Source of the DNA: Kitasatospora sp. MAP12-44
GTDB taxonomy: Bacteria; Actinomycetota; Actinomycetes; Streptomycetales; Streptomycetaceae
NCBI RefSeq assembly: GCF_029892095.1
Contig: NZ_JARZAE010000004.1
Location: 8,246,001-8,310,000 of the forward strand
DNA: 64,000 bases
Reading direction: 5' to 3'
The notes under the pieces are model-generated. The model did not search any database. It was given only the letters and a program-made list of their open reading frames with translations, and had not been told where the DNA came from. Both the position numbers and the translations under genes were made by a program. Numbering within the stretch: position 1 is the first letter of the stretch; every line of letters begins with the position of its first letter. This document shows positions 8,127 to 16,401 of this stretch, piece by piece.

Positions 8127-8446
8127 GGTCCGCTCCTCCGCTGTGTTGCCTCTCCGCTGTGTCACCGATCTCCAGCTGCAACAGAGGACGAGCCCTGGCT
8201 ATGCCGCCGGAGCGGGAGGATTCCCCCGATTGGCCGCATCGGCTGACTTCTGCCGCGTCCCGCTCGGTCGGAGTCCTGGTCGATAGGGCTGGCACCATCG
8301 CATGCAATCGGGAAAAGGATCGCCAAGTCGCCCTAAAAGTACAAAACGGGGCAATTCTTTTATTTTTGTTTTCCGGCTTACGGCCGACGGTAATGATGCT
8401 TTGCTGAACATCATTTGGTTCGACTGGGAAATCCACGGAGGAAACG
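8127..8446. other. Intergenic region with an AT-rich core
   Basis: No gene seen. Bases ~8330-8410 are strikingly AT-rich for this DNA (runs such as TTCTTTTATTTTTGTTTTCC), contrasting with ~70% GC around. It probably holds the promoter and leader of the 51-aa peptide at 8447, or marks imported DNA. Confidence 0.45.
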
Positions 8447-8602
8447 ATGAAGAAGCAGATTGTCGCCCTGGTGGTCGGCGTGGCCTGCGGCGTGTCGCTG
8501 CTGGTCGGCGGAGTCGTCCTGACGGCGGGTACGTCGGCCGCCCAGCCCGCCACTCAGCATGCGACGCCCCAGAGGGCCGCGTCCGGCGGCCCCTGCTGCT
8601 GA
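8447..8602 (+). CDS. 51-aa secreted peptide ending in Cys-Cys
   Basis: ATG at 8447 with an excellent ribosome-binding site (ACGGAGGAAACG). The protein has a short Lys-rich start (MKKQ), a hydrophobic helix ~5-29 with internal Cys14, an Ala-rich possible cleavage region (TAGTSAAQPA), a Gln/Ala/Pro/Thr-rich spacer and the terminus SGGPCC. A Sec signal or N-terminal anchor with a ~20-residue exposed tail is likely. The vicinal Cys pair at the very end could form a disulfide, bind metal or anchor a modification. A strong terminator follows 63 bases later, so it is monocistronic. No family recognised. Confidence 0.65.
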   Translation: MKKQIVALVVGVACGVSLLVGGVVLTAGTSAAQPATQHATPQRAASGGPCC

Positions 8603-8665
8603 CGACCTGCGGCCGGAACGGGCAGCGGGCGTGGTCCGGGTGCTCCTCGACGGCCTCCGTTATGG

Positions 8666-8708
8666 CGCCACCCACCCGCGGTCGCCGGGCGACCGCGGGT
8701 GGGTGGCG
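8666..8708. terminator. Strong hairpin terminator between convergent genes
   Basis: Perfect 19-bp arms (CGCCACCCACCCGCGGTCG and its complement) around a 5-base loop, between the 51-aa peptide gene and the convergent yjdM. No U-tract, as usual in actinobacteria; it likely works in both directions. Confidence 0.8.
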
Positions 8709-8723
8709 TCGGGGTGAGCTGGG

Positions 8724-9083
8724 TCAGGCCTTCTTGACCACGCTCGACTTGAGCTGCATGGGGCCGAAGCCGTCGATCCTGCAGTCGATGTCGTGGCCGT
8801 CGACTCCGTCGACCAGGCGGATGTTGCGGACCTTGGTGCCTGCCTTGATCCCGGAGGGGCTGCCCTTGACCTTGAGGGCCTTGACGACAGTGACGGTGTC
8901 GCCGTCGCTCAGCGCATTGCCGACGGAGTCCTTGACCACCCGCTCTGCGGAGGGGCTCGGGTCGTCCACGGCGGCCTCGGCGGGAGTCCACTCGTTGCCG
9001 CACTCCGGGCAGACCATCAGCGCGTCCAGCTCGTAGGTGTACTCGCTGGAGCACTTCGGGCACGGGGGCAGGTTCTCGCTCAT
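8724..9083 (-). CDS. yjdM: YjdM (PhnA) zinc-ribbon protein
   Basis: 119 aa. N-terminal zinc ribbon with two CxxC knuckles (CPKCSSEYTYE and VCPECGNEW) followed by the conserved PhnA C-terminal domain (VKDSVGNALSDGDTVTVVK, then IRLVDGVDGHDIDCRIDGFG). Length matches the family. It once was linked by name to phosphonate use, but no phn genes are nearby and its biochemical role is unknown. Flanked by hairpins on both sides, so it is a single-gene unit. Confidence 0.92.
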   Translation of the reverse strand: MSENLPPCPKCSSEYTYELDALMVCPECGNEWTPAEAAVDDPSPSAERVVKDSVGNALSDGDTVTVVKALKVKGSPSGIKAGTKVRNIRLVDGVDGHDIDCRIDGFGPMQLKSSVVKKA

Positions 9084-9127
9084 CCGGCCAGCCTATCCGC
9101 CGCCAATCCCGCGTCACACCAGGTGGG

Positions 9128-9156
9128 GGGCCTCCTCCGGGTGCCGGAGGAGGCCC
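9128..9156. terminator. Hairpin between yjdM and the DNA glycosylase gene
   Basis: Perfect 13-bp arms (GGGCCTCCTCCGG) with a 3-base loop. It lies upstream of yjdM and just downstream of the leftward ycaQ-like gene (9208-10287), for which it is a plausible terminator. Confidence 0.7.
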
Positions 9157-9207
9157 GAGCGACCGCCGTCTGAACAGCTCGTGGTCGCGGGTTCCCCGCT
9201 GCCGGCT

Positions 9208-10287
9208 CTACGCGACGCGCAGCTGCTGCCAGGCTGCCAGCTCCTGTATCTCGTGCCGCACCGCTTCGGTCATGGACGCGGTGAAGGCGACGTCCTCGTG
9301 CACGGCGTTCAGTACGAGCGTGCCGGCCTTGCGGTCCGCCACCGCGTCGACCTTCCCGATGAGCCGGTCCTCGTGCAGGATCGGCAGGGCGAAGTAGCCC
9401 CACCGCCGCTTGTCCTTGGGCTTGTACATCTCCAGCACGTACTCGAACTCGAACAGGTCCCGCAGCCGCCCGCGATCGTGCACCAGCCGGTCGAACGGCG
9501 ACAGCAGGGCGGTCCGCCCGGCGAAGGGCTGGTCGAGTGCGGCAGGGTCGACCCGCCAGGTGCCGGCGACGCCCTCGACGACCGCCTCTTCCCCCGCCTC
9601 GCCGACGTCGCCCGGCTCGCTGGGAGACCCGGCCGCGCGGGCGCGCTGGATCCCCAGCGACCGCAGGCGCCGCTCGCCCCGGAGCCTGCGCGCCTCCTGC
9701 GAGGGGACCTCGGGCGCGTCGGCCGGATACACCCGCTCGGCCAGGTCCCACAGGCGCTGCCGCCCCTGGCGGCCGGCGATGGCGACCTCGCCGCGCAAGT
9801 GCAGGATCTCCAGCAACTGCGTGACGTTGCGGTTGTTCGTCCACCCGCTCGACGGCCACGCCACCGCGCTGGTGTCCGGAATGTCCCGCGACAGCAGGGG
9901 GCCTGACGAACCGAGCAGGTCGAGGACGTCGCGTCGGAACCGCCCGTTGGCCGCCAGCCACCCGCGCGACTTCTCGCGCTGGGGCGGGCCCTTCATATCG
10001 GCGAGGTACAGCGGCAGATCCTCCATCGGCCGCACCATCGCGTTGAACTCCCAGAGCGTCCGGTCCTGTTCGAGGCCCTGCTGGAGCTGCTCAGCCCGAT
10101 ACGCCGAGCCCAGGCGACTCCAGGCGACCAGGTCCGCGCTCGGCGCGACGGCGGCCGTCGGGTCGATCTGCAGCAGGGTCAGCCGGCGGACGACCGTGAG
10201 CAGGTCGGTGGGCCGCCCCGCGTCCAGCAGTTGGGCCCGGACGGCGATGCGTCGTGCCTGCGCACGATCGAGTCGGTGAAGTGCCAT
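9208..10287 (-). CDS. YcaQ/AlkX-type winged-helix DNA glycosylase
   Basis: 359 aa of the HTH_42 family (tandem winged helices), the group of E. coli YcaQ/AlkX and Streptomyces AlkZ that unhooks interstrand crosslinks and bulky N7-alkyl purines. The catalytic Q-phi-D/Q motif is present as Gln40-Ile-Asp42 (LLQIDPTAAVAPSADL), the AlkX-like form. Other family signatures: LWEFNAMVRPMEDLPLY, a W-x-N-N-R segment, FDRLVHDR, and YFALPILHEDRLIGKVDAVAD near the end. A PafBC-type promoter places its start codon at or near +1, matching a DNA-damage role. Confidence 0.88.
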   Translation of the reverse strand: MALHRLDRAQARRIAVRAQLLDAGRPTDLLTVVRRLTLLQIDPTAAVAPSADLVAWSRLGSAYRAEQLQQGLEQDRTLWEFNAMVRPMEDLPLYLADMKGPPQREKSRGWLAANGRFRRDVLDLLGSSGPLLSRDIPDTSAVAWPSSGWTNNRNVTQLLEILHLRGEVAIAGRQGRQRLWDLAERVYPADAPEVPSQEARRLRGERRLRSLGIQRARAAGSPSEPGDVGEAGEEAVVEGVAGTWRVDPAALDQPFAGRTALLSPFDRLVHDRGRLRDLFEFEYVLEMYKPKDKRRWGYFALPILHEDRLIGKVDAVADRKAGTLVLNAVHEDVAFTASMTEAVRHEIQELAAWQQLRVA

Positions 10288-10293
10288 GGCCGC

Positions 10294-10315
10294 AGGCTAT
10301 CGACCACCACTGACA
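10294..10315 (-). promoter_or_regulatory. PafBC-type (RecA-independent DNA damage) promoter, leaderless
   Basis: On the minus strand the sequence reads TGTCAGTG, 8 bases, TAGCCT, matching the actinobacterial PafBC/RecA_NDp consensus (TTGTCRGTG-N8-TAnnnT) at every conserved position except the first T. The -10 hexamer ends only 6 bases before the ATG of the ycaQ-like glycosylase gene, implying a leaderless mRNA. Confidence 0.75.
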
Positions 10316-10396
10316 GTTCTGATGGAGGTCTGCTGCTGCGGCCGGAGGCGGAGGCGGGGGCGGGGGAGGGGAGGGGAGGGGGCCCTCGTTGTTCGA

Positions 10397-10419
10397 TTGT
10401 CTGCGGGGACCGCTAGCGT
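10397..10419 (+). promoter_or_regulatory. PafBC-like promoter of the MoxR-VWA operon
   Basis: TTGTCTGCG, 8 bases, TAGCGT on the plus strand, about 100 bases upstream of the DUF4132 start at 10517. It departs from the PafBC consensus at two positions but keeps the exact N8 spacing and the TAnnnT -10. The intervening leader contains a run of ACGAC/CACAG-type low-complexity sequence (~10476-10510). Confidence 0.5.
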
Positions 10420-10516
10420 TCCCGTCATCGCCGCACCGAGGTGTCGTATTCCCTCGGGCTGCGCGGCTTTCTGACGACGACACGACACAGCACAGCACGA
10501 GACGAGACGGGATTCG

Positions 10517-11389
10517 ATGGCGATGGGTTGGCTTGCGGCGGGTGAGGGCTACGAAGTCGCCCTGGTGGAGGGCCGGGTGACGGCGCGGTCGACCGGCGGC
10601 CGGTCCGCCGGTCGGCAGTTGAAGACGCTGCCGAAGGCGGTCCGGGAGCATCCCGAGGCGGACCGGCTGAGCCGGCTCGCGCAGTGGCTGGAGCGCCACG
10701 CCGCGTCCTGCGCCGCGCAGGTGGACGCCTGGATGGTGTCGTCGCTGCCGGTGCCGACCGCGCTGCTGGGCCGGCTCTGGCCGGACGAGGCCTGGCAGGC
10801 GGCGCTGCGCGACCTGGCCGTGCTGGGCGACGACCCCGACGAGGTCGGAATCCTCCGGGACGCCACCCCCGAGGGGGAGTTGCGGCTGGTGAACCTCGAC
10901 GGCGAGACGGTGCGGATCTCCCCCTCCCTGGTCACCCTGCCGCACCCGGTGCTGCTCCCCGACCTCGACGACCTGCGGGAGTTCGCCGCCGAGCTCGGCG
11001 TCACGCAGGCGGTCGACCAGATCCACCGGGCGGTCTGGCGCAAGCCGGACGGCCTCGCCGAAAAGGCGACCGAGGTCCAGGACTTCGCCGGCGGCAGGTT
11101 CCCCTCCCGGTTCGGCCTCGCCGGGCGGGCCACCTCACTCGGCTACCGGGTCTCGGGCGGCTACGCCACCTGCCGGGTGCGGGACGGCGGGCAGAGCAGC
11201 GAGGCGGCGGTGTGGATCGGGGAGCCGTACTGGGACGGCGACACGCAGACCGGCAGCCTCGGCTGGCGTGACCTGGACGGTCGGACGATCGCGCTGCGCG
11301 ACGTCGGAGCGGTCGCCTGGTCGGAGGGAATGCGGATGGCCGCTGCGCTGCACGCGGGCCGCACGGTCGAGGAGGGCAAGGACGCATGA
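10517..11389 (+). CDS. DUF4132 (MolR/YehI-like) domain protein
   Basis: 290 aa beginning MAMGWLAAGEGYEVALVEG. The C-terminal two thirds carries the DUF4132 signature: QIHRAVWRKPDGLAEKATEV, the FAGGRFPSRFGLAGRATSLGY block and GGYATCRVRDGG. E. coli YehI/MolR is ~1200 aa, so this is the C-terminal domain alone; the rest of the function may sit in the next, 1650-aa gene. Its TGA overlaps the ATG of that gene. Role unknown; it is a constant companion of MoxR-VWA modules. A second in-frame ATG lies at 10523. Confidence 0.75.
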   Translation: MAMGWLAAGEGYEVALVEGRVTARSTGGRSAGRQLKTLPKAVREHPEADRLSRLAQWLERHAASCAAQVDAWMVSSLPVPTALLGRLWPDEAWQAALRDLAVLGDDPDEVGILRDATPEGELRLVNLDGETVRISPSLVTLPHPVLLPDLDDLREFAAELGVTQAVDQIHRAVWRKPDGLAEKATEVQDFAGGRFPSRFGLAGRATSLGYRVSGGYATCRVRDGGQSSEAAVWIGEPYWDGDTQTGSLGWRDLDGRTIALRDVGAVAWSEGMRMAAALHAGRTVEEGKDA

Positions 11390-14300
11390 CTGACACCGAC
11401 CTGATGGCGGACCTGATGACCGAGCGCCAGGCCGTCGACCTGCTGCACGCCGGCGCGGTGCTGCCGCCCGGCACGCGCGGCGCCGGCGAGCGCGCGGTGC
11501 CGCTGACCGCGCGCAGCTACCGCCACCCGGCGCTGCACGACCGGGTCGTGGTGCGCCTGGTCGCCGCCGAGCTGGGCGCGGCCGAGGACGTGGCCGCCGG
11601 CTACCTCGGTCTTGAGCCGGCCGTCGAGCCGGTCGAGGTCGGCCTCGGCCTGCGCCAGGCGCTGGGCTTCCCCGAGTGGGTGCTCGCCCACCACCCGGCG
11701 GACGGCCACCACGCGCTGGGCCTGATGCCGGAGTTGGAGCGGATCGCCCGCCAGGCGCGGACCAAGCCGAAGGCCGCCCTGGAGGCGTACCAGCAGCTCG
11801 CCGCGCAACTGGGCACCGCCGTACCGCACTTCCTGCCCACCTTCTACGAGCAGGCCGGCCGGGTCTTCCTCGCCCTGGAGAACGCCGGCTACGCCGCGCA
11901 GCTGTTCGGCCGGGCCCGCCGGGTGGAGGCCGAGCACGGCCTGGCGCTGGACGAGGACCGGCTGGACGCCGTCTTCCTGGAGTTCGCGCTGGCCGGCGCG
12001 CTGCCCGTCAAGGTGCTCTCCGGCTACGCGAGGGAGCTCGCCGCCCGGGTGCCGGCGGACCAGGCCTTCGAACGGTTCCGGCTGCTGTGCCTGCGCCGGA
12101 CGGCGGGCGGTCTGCCGCCGTCCGCGCAGATGGCCACCGACCTGCGCCGGCTGGCCCGGGCCGCGGGCAGCGACCCGGACCTCGCGGAGGGCGCCTACCT
12201 GACCGAGCTGCTGGCCCTGCCGGCGACCCTGCGCGCCCCCGCCGGCTGGTGGCGCGGCCACCGCCAGGCCCTGGTGGCCCTGGCCCGGCGGGAGCGCACC
12301 TTGCGCGGGGCGCTGCTGGACCTGATGCCCGGCGACGACGACGAGGATCTGCCCGCCCTGTGGCTGGAGGTGCTGATGGAGTCCGGCGCCGCCGACGGGC
12401 TGTGCGACGGCGCGCTGCCGGCCGCCGAGCGGCCGGCCGCCGAGCGGCCGGCCGACGGCACGGCCGGCTGGTTGGAGCGCTTCCTCGCCTGGCGCGGAGC
12501 GCGCTGGAACCGGGTCTGCCGCATCGAGGCGCTCTACCCGCTGGTGGAGCGGATGGCCGGCCTCCTGCACACCGAACTCGCCTGCGGCGGTGGCTCGGTG
12601 CGCGTCACCGACAGCGATGTCGATCTGCTGGACCTCCTGCTGGCGCTGGGACTGCCGGTCGCCGACCCCGCGGACACGTGCACGCTCCGGCTGGAGGAGT
12701 GGGCCCTGCAGGAGGACCGGCGCGACCTGCTCGCGCTGGCGGCCGACGACCGGTTCGCTCCGGCGTTCCACCGCGGTGCGCTGCGGATCGGCGACGACCA
12801 CGACGGCCGCACGGCGCTCGGCGTCCTGGCCCGCTCGCCCGGCGGCCGACCGCTGCTGGCGGGCTGGATGGCCGAGGTCGCCCGGCAGTCCTCGGCCACC
12901 GGGCTGCCGAACCTCCCCGACGCGCTGCGCCGGCTGAGCTGGCTGCCGGGCGAGGTCCTGGTGCTGGCGGAGCGGGAGGTGCGGGCGGCGGCCGAAACCG
13001 ACCTGTCGACGGTGCTCGCCCGCACGCTGCGGGCCGGTGTGCTGGACGAGTTGGGCTGGCCGGCCTGGGAGGAGGCGGTGGCCTCGCTGGTCGCCCGCAA
13101 GGACGTCGAGGATCTGGTGGTCGCGGACGCCTGGCCGCACCTGGTCGTCGCCGGCCCCCAGCAGGCCCGGGTGATCGACGAGCGGGGCACCGTGCTGACG
13201 CACGATCTGCGGATCCCGGCCGGCGACAGCCGCCGCGACCCCGGCTTCCACTACGTGGACGGCTCGCTGCTCGTCCACTGGTCCTCGCGCCAGAACAACC
13301 ATCAGCTCACCGGGTACTGGCACACCGCCGCCGACCGGGTGTTCACGCTGGCCGAGAACGCCTCCCCGCGCGGCACCCGGATGACCTTCCTCGGCACCAT
13401 GCGCACCTACAGCCTGCCGCTGCCGGGCAGTGGCCGGGCCACCGGCGGCGGGGTCGTCCACGTCGGGGACACCGCCGTGCCGCCCGAGCGCGCGCTGATC
13501 GGCGACGGCACCTCGTTCTGGGTCTGGGCGCAGACGGCCGCCGACACCCGCGCCGGCTGGCACGAGTACGACCCCGCCACCGGCGCGCTCGGCCGCGCCT
13601 CGCTGCCCGGCTTCCTCGCCGACGCCCTGCGCGAGGCGCCGTCCGGCAGCACCCTGCGCTCCGGCTGGCTGCGGCCCCACCCGACGGCCGAGACCTCCCC
13701 CTGCGCGGCCCCGGTCGACGGGCTGCTCGGCTGGCGCACCGTGCGCCACCCCGACGGGACGGTCCGCGGCGAGGACCTGGGCGGACGCTCCGTCACCCTG
13801 CGCGAGGCCGTGCCGAACAGCATGGTGCTCTTCCCCGGCACCGACCAGCCGCAGGCCGTCGTCCGGGAGGGTTACAGCATCCGCCTGGTCGACCAGGACG
13901 GCGTGACCACCTCGGTGGCCCGCACCGACGACGCCCCCGGCGCGTTCGCCGAGGGCAGCCTGATCCTGCCCCCCGTCCGCTTCTGGCACTGCCTGCGCCC
14001 GCGCGATCCGCAGGGATCGGCCGCTCTGCGGCGGCTCGACGCCGAGACCGCCGCCGCACTGCTCAAGGCCGCCTGCGCGGCGGACGCGGCGAAGCCGGAG
14101 GCGCTGACGGCGGTGGTCCGCACGCCGCAGCCCGAGGCGCTGACAGCGGCGGTCCGCTCGCTGCTGCCCGAGGTCGGAGACGACGCGCTGGTGGCCGGCA
14201 TCGCCGGGGTGCTGCGCTTCGCCGCCACCCAGCAGCAGGCGCTGGCCGGGGTCGCGCAGCGCCTGGCGGACAAGCTCGCCGGGATCGGTGAACCCTCCGC

Positions 14301-16338
14301 CGAGCCCACCGGTCCCACCGACCAGCAGCTGCGCGAGGCGCTGAACGGCCTCGGCTGCACCACCGGCTGGTCCGGGTCGAGCACCCGCTACATCAGCGAG
14401 CAGCTGGCCTTCCTCGCGGCGGCCTCCCGCGCGCAGGCCGTACCGGGCCTGCTGCACGTCGATGCTTCCGCCCTGCCGCACGAGTGCCTGGCCTGGACGG
14501 CGCTACCGGCGCTCGCCCCCGTCGTCGCCCTGCGCGCGGCCGTGACCAGCGAGTCGGCGGAGCACGAGGTGCTCCTCCAGCTGCTGCGCGAGCTGGACGG
14601 GCTCGGCCTGACCAGCGCCGAGGGGGCGGCCCGCTGGCGCCGGCAGCGGCTGCGCCTGACGGCCGGTCACCTGATCGGCGCCGACGGCTCGGTCCGCAAC
14701 GGCAGCAAGGACGCCCTGCTGGCGCTGGGCGGCGGCGCGTTCCTGCTGTTCGCCGACTCCGAGGTGCTGACCGGCGGGGACACCGAGTCCACTGTGCTGC
14801 ACCACGATCCCGCCGGGCTCTTCGCGGTCCCCGCGCCGTACTCGGTGCTCTCCTCGGAGCCCGTCGGCGGGCCGGTGGACGACCGGTCGGCCGCCGCGCT
14901 GGCCGAGGCGGCCGAGCGCGGCCCGGCGCCCTGGTTCCCGGCGGCGGCCGAGCGCTTTGCCGAGCTCACCGGGGTCTCCGGCGGCCTGGCGGGCCTGGTG
15001 GTCGCGGCGCTGCCGCAACTCGACTCCTACCAGCGCAACTTCCTGCCGCTCGCCACCCGCGCCCGGCTCGGCCTCAAGGTGGCCGACGCGGCCGTGGCGA
15101 AGGAGGAGCTGCGCGGCCTGGACGTGCCGCTGCGCCGGCGCCTGGTGGCGGCGCTGCTGCCCGCCGAGCCGGCCCGGCTGTGGAGCGAGGGCCCCGACGC
15201 GGACGCGGCCGCCGAGGTGTGGAACGCGGCGGTCGGGCGGCGGGCCGCAGTGCCCGAGGCGCTGCTCGCCGAGGCCGTCCGGGCGGTGCGCACCGGCTGG
15301 ACGCCGATCCGCGCGCTGCCCGCGCTGCTGGACCCGGCCGGGACCGCGCAGTTGAGCCAGGACCTGGCCTGGACCGTCCGCCGCGACCGGTGCGTGCCCC
15401 TCGAGCCGAATCCCGATGCCTTCACCGCCGACACCCTGCTCGGCACGGTGGCACTGACGGCCTGGCTCGCCCACCGGCTGCCGGCCGGCGACCCGGTCCG
15501 CGCGGCGCTCCCGGCGGCGCTGGCCGCGCTGCGGGCCCGGCTGGCCAACCCCGAACTGCTGCTCGACCTCAACCGGTTCGTCAGCCTGACGGCCTTCCAG
15601 CAGGTGGCGGGCGCGCCGACCGAGACCGGCGAGGGCTACGAGCGCTACGGCGCGGTCGTGCTGGCCACCCACGACCTGCAGCCCGCTCCGGGCATCCGCA
15701 CGGCGCTGCTGGACTCCGCCGGGCAGGACCCGTACCTGCCGGTGCTGCGGCCGCAGAGCGCGGTGCCGCTGCCCGCCGAGGTCGCGCTGCGGCTCTGCCA
15801 CTCGGCGGCCTTCGCGGCGCAGCTCGCCGACCCGGGGGAGCCGGCGGGGGGTGCGCGCGGCGCCGACGGCACCTGGTGGCCGCAGAACCCGTCCCACTCG
15901 GTGCCGGACCTGGTGGGAGCGGTCGCGGCCGAGCACGGCCTGGGGCAGGACGCCGCCGCCGTCTACCTGATGCTGCTGGCGATGCCCGATCCGACCGACC
16001 GCAACACCGCGCGCTGGACCGGCTGGCGACCGGCCCGGCTCAAGGCCGCCCGGGCCGAACTGGTCGCCACCGACCTGGTGGTGGAGGCCTCCCGCAGCCG
16101 GGCCGGCCGCTCGCTCTTCCTCCCCGGCGGCTGGGCGGAGCTGCGCTCGCCGATCCTGCCGCTGGAGCTGTGGAAGCTGCCGCTGCTGGAGGAGATCGGC
16201 GGCCGCGGTGCACCGCTGGACCTCCTGGTGCCCACCAGGCCCGCCGAGGCGCTCTACCGCAGAGCCTGGCAGCGCCTGCTCGACGGGGACCTGCCGCGCT
16301 TCGAGGAGCTGAAGGCGCGGCGCGGCCGACGCCGCTGA
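11386..16338 (+). CDS. Giant 1650-aa component of the MoxR-VWA operon
   Basis: Uninterrupted 1650-codon frame with strong third-position GC bias, coupled by ATGA to the DUF4132 gene. The N-terminal ~550 residues are Leu/Ala/Arg-rich and look like a helical-repeat solenoid. Residues ~590-830 are beta-rich with repeated Trp/Gly/Tyr-containing strands (PHLVVAGPQQARVIDERG, VGDTAVPPERALIGDGT), suggesting a propeller-like or WGR-like module. The C-terminal ~800 residues are again helical. No enzymatic motif was found. The size, position and lack of signal peptide suggest a cytoplasmic scaffold or substrate for the ATPase. I do not recognise a named domain. Confidence 0.8.
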   Translation: MTDTDLMADLMTERQAVDLLHAGAVLPPGTRGAGERAVPLTARSYRHPALHDRVVVRLVAAELGAAEDVAAGYLGLEPAVEPVEVGLGLRQALGFPEWVLAHHPADGHHALGLMPELERIARQARTKPKAALEAYQQLAAQLGTAVPHFLPTFYEQAGRVFLALENAGYAAQLFGRARRVEAEHGLALDEDRLDAVFLEFALAGALPVKVLSGYARELAARVPADQAFERFRLLCLRRTAGGLPPSAQMATDLRRLARAAGSDPDLAEGAYLTELLALPATLRAPAGWWRGHRQALVALARRERTLRGALLDLMPGDDDEDLPALWLEVLMESGAADGLCDGALPAAERPAAERPADGTAGWLERFLAWRGARWNRVCRIEALYPLVERMAGLLHTELACGGGSVRVTDSDVDLLDLLLALGLPVADPADTCTLRLEEWALQEDRRDLLALAADDRFAPAFHRGALRIGDDHDGRTALGVLARSPGGRPLLAGWMAEVARQSSATGLPNLPDALRRLSWLPGEVLVLAEREVRAAAETDLSTVLARTLRAGVLDELGWPAWEEAVASLVARKDVEDLVVADAWPHLVVAGPQQARVIDERGTVLTHDLRIPAGDSRRDPGFHYVDGSLLVHWSSRQNNHQLTGYWHTAADRVFTLAENASPRGTRMTFLGTMRTYSLPLPGSGRATGGGVVHVGDTAVPPERALIGDGTSFWVWAQTAADTRAGWHEYDPATGALGRASLPGFLADALREAPSGSTLRSGWLRPHPTAETSPCAAPVDGLLGWRTVRHPDGTVRGEDLGGRSVTLREAVPNSMVLFPGTDQPQAVVREGYSIRLVDQDGVTTSVARTDDAPGAFAEGSLILPPVRFWHCLRPRDPQGSAALRRLDAETAAALLKAACAADAAKPEALTAVVRTPQPEALTAAVRSLLPEVGDDALVAGIAGVLRFAATQQQALAGVAQRLADKLAGIGEPSAEPTGPTDQQLREALNGLGCTTGWSGSSTRYISEQLAFLAAASRAQAVPGLLHVDASALPHECLAWTALPALAPVVALRAAVTSESAEHEVLLQLLRELDGLGLTSAEGAARWRRQRLRLTAGHLIGADGSVRNGSKDALLALGGGAFLLFADSEVLTGGDTESTVLHHDPAGLFAVPAPYSVLSSEPVGGPVDDRSAAALAEAAERGPAPWFPAAAERFAELTGVSGGLAGLVVAALPQLDSYQRNFLPLATRARLGLKVADAAVAKEELRGLDVPLRRRLVAALLPAEPARLWSEGPDADAAAEVWNAAVGRRAAVPEALLAEAVRAVRTGWTPIRALPALLDPAGTAQLSQDLAWTVRRDRCVPLEPNPDAFTADTLLGTVALTAWLAHRLPAGDPVRAALPAALAALRARLANPELLLDLNRFVSLTAFQQVAGAPTETGEGYERYGAVVLATHDLQPAPGIRTALLDSAGQDPYLPVLRPQSAVPLPAEVALRLCHSAAFAAQLADPGEPAGGARGADGTWWPQNPSHSVPDLVGAVAAEHGLGQDAAAVYLMLLAMPDPTDRNTARWTGWRPARLKAARAELVATDLVVEASRSRAGRSLFLPGGWAELRSPILPLELWKLPLLEEIGGRGAPLDLLVPTRPAEALYRRAWQRLLDGDLPRFEELKARRGRRR

Positions 16339-16401
16339 CCGCCCGGGCCCGTCCCGTCCCCAGCCTGAACACCCGAACACCTGAAAACCTGAAGGACCGC
16401 G

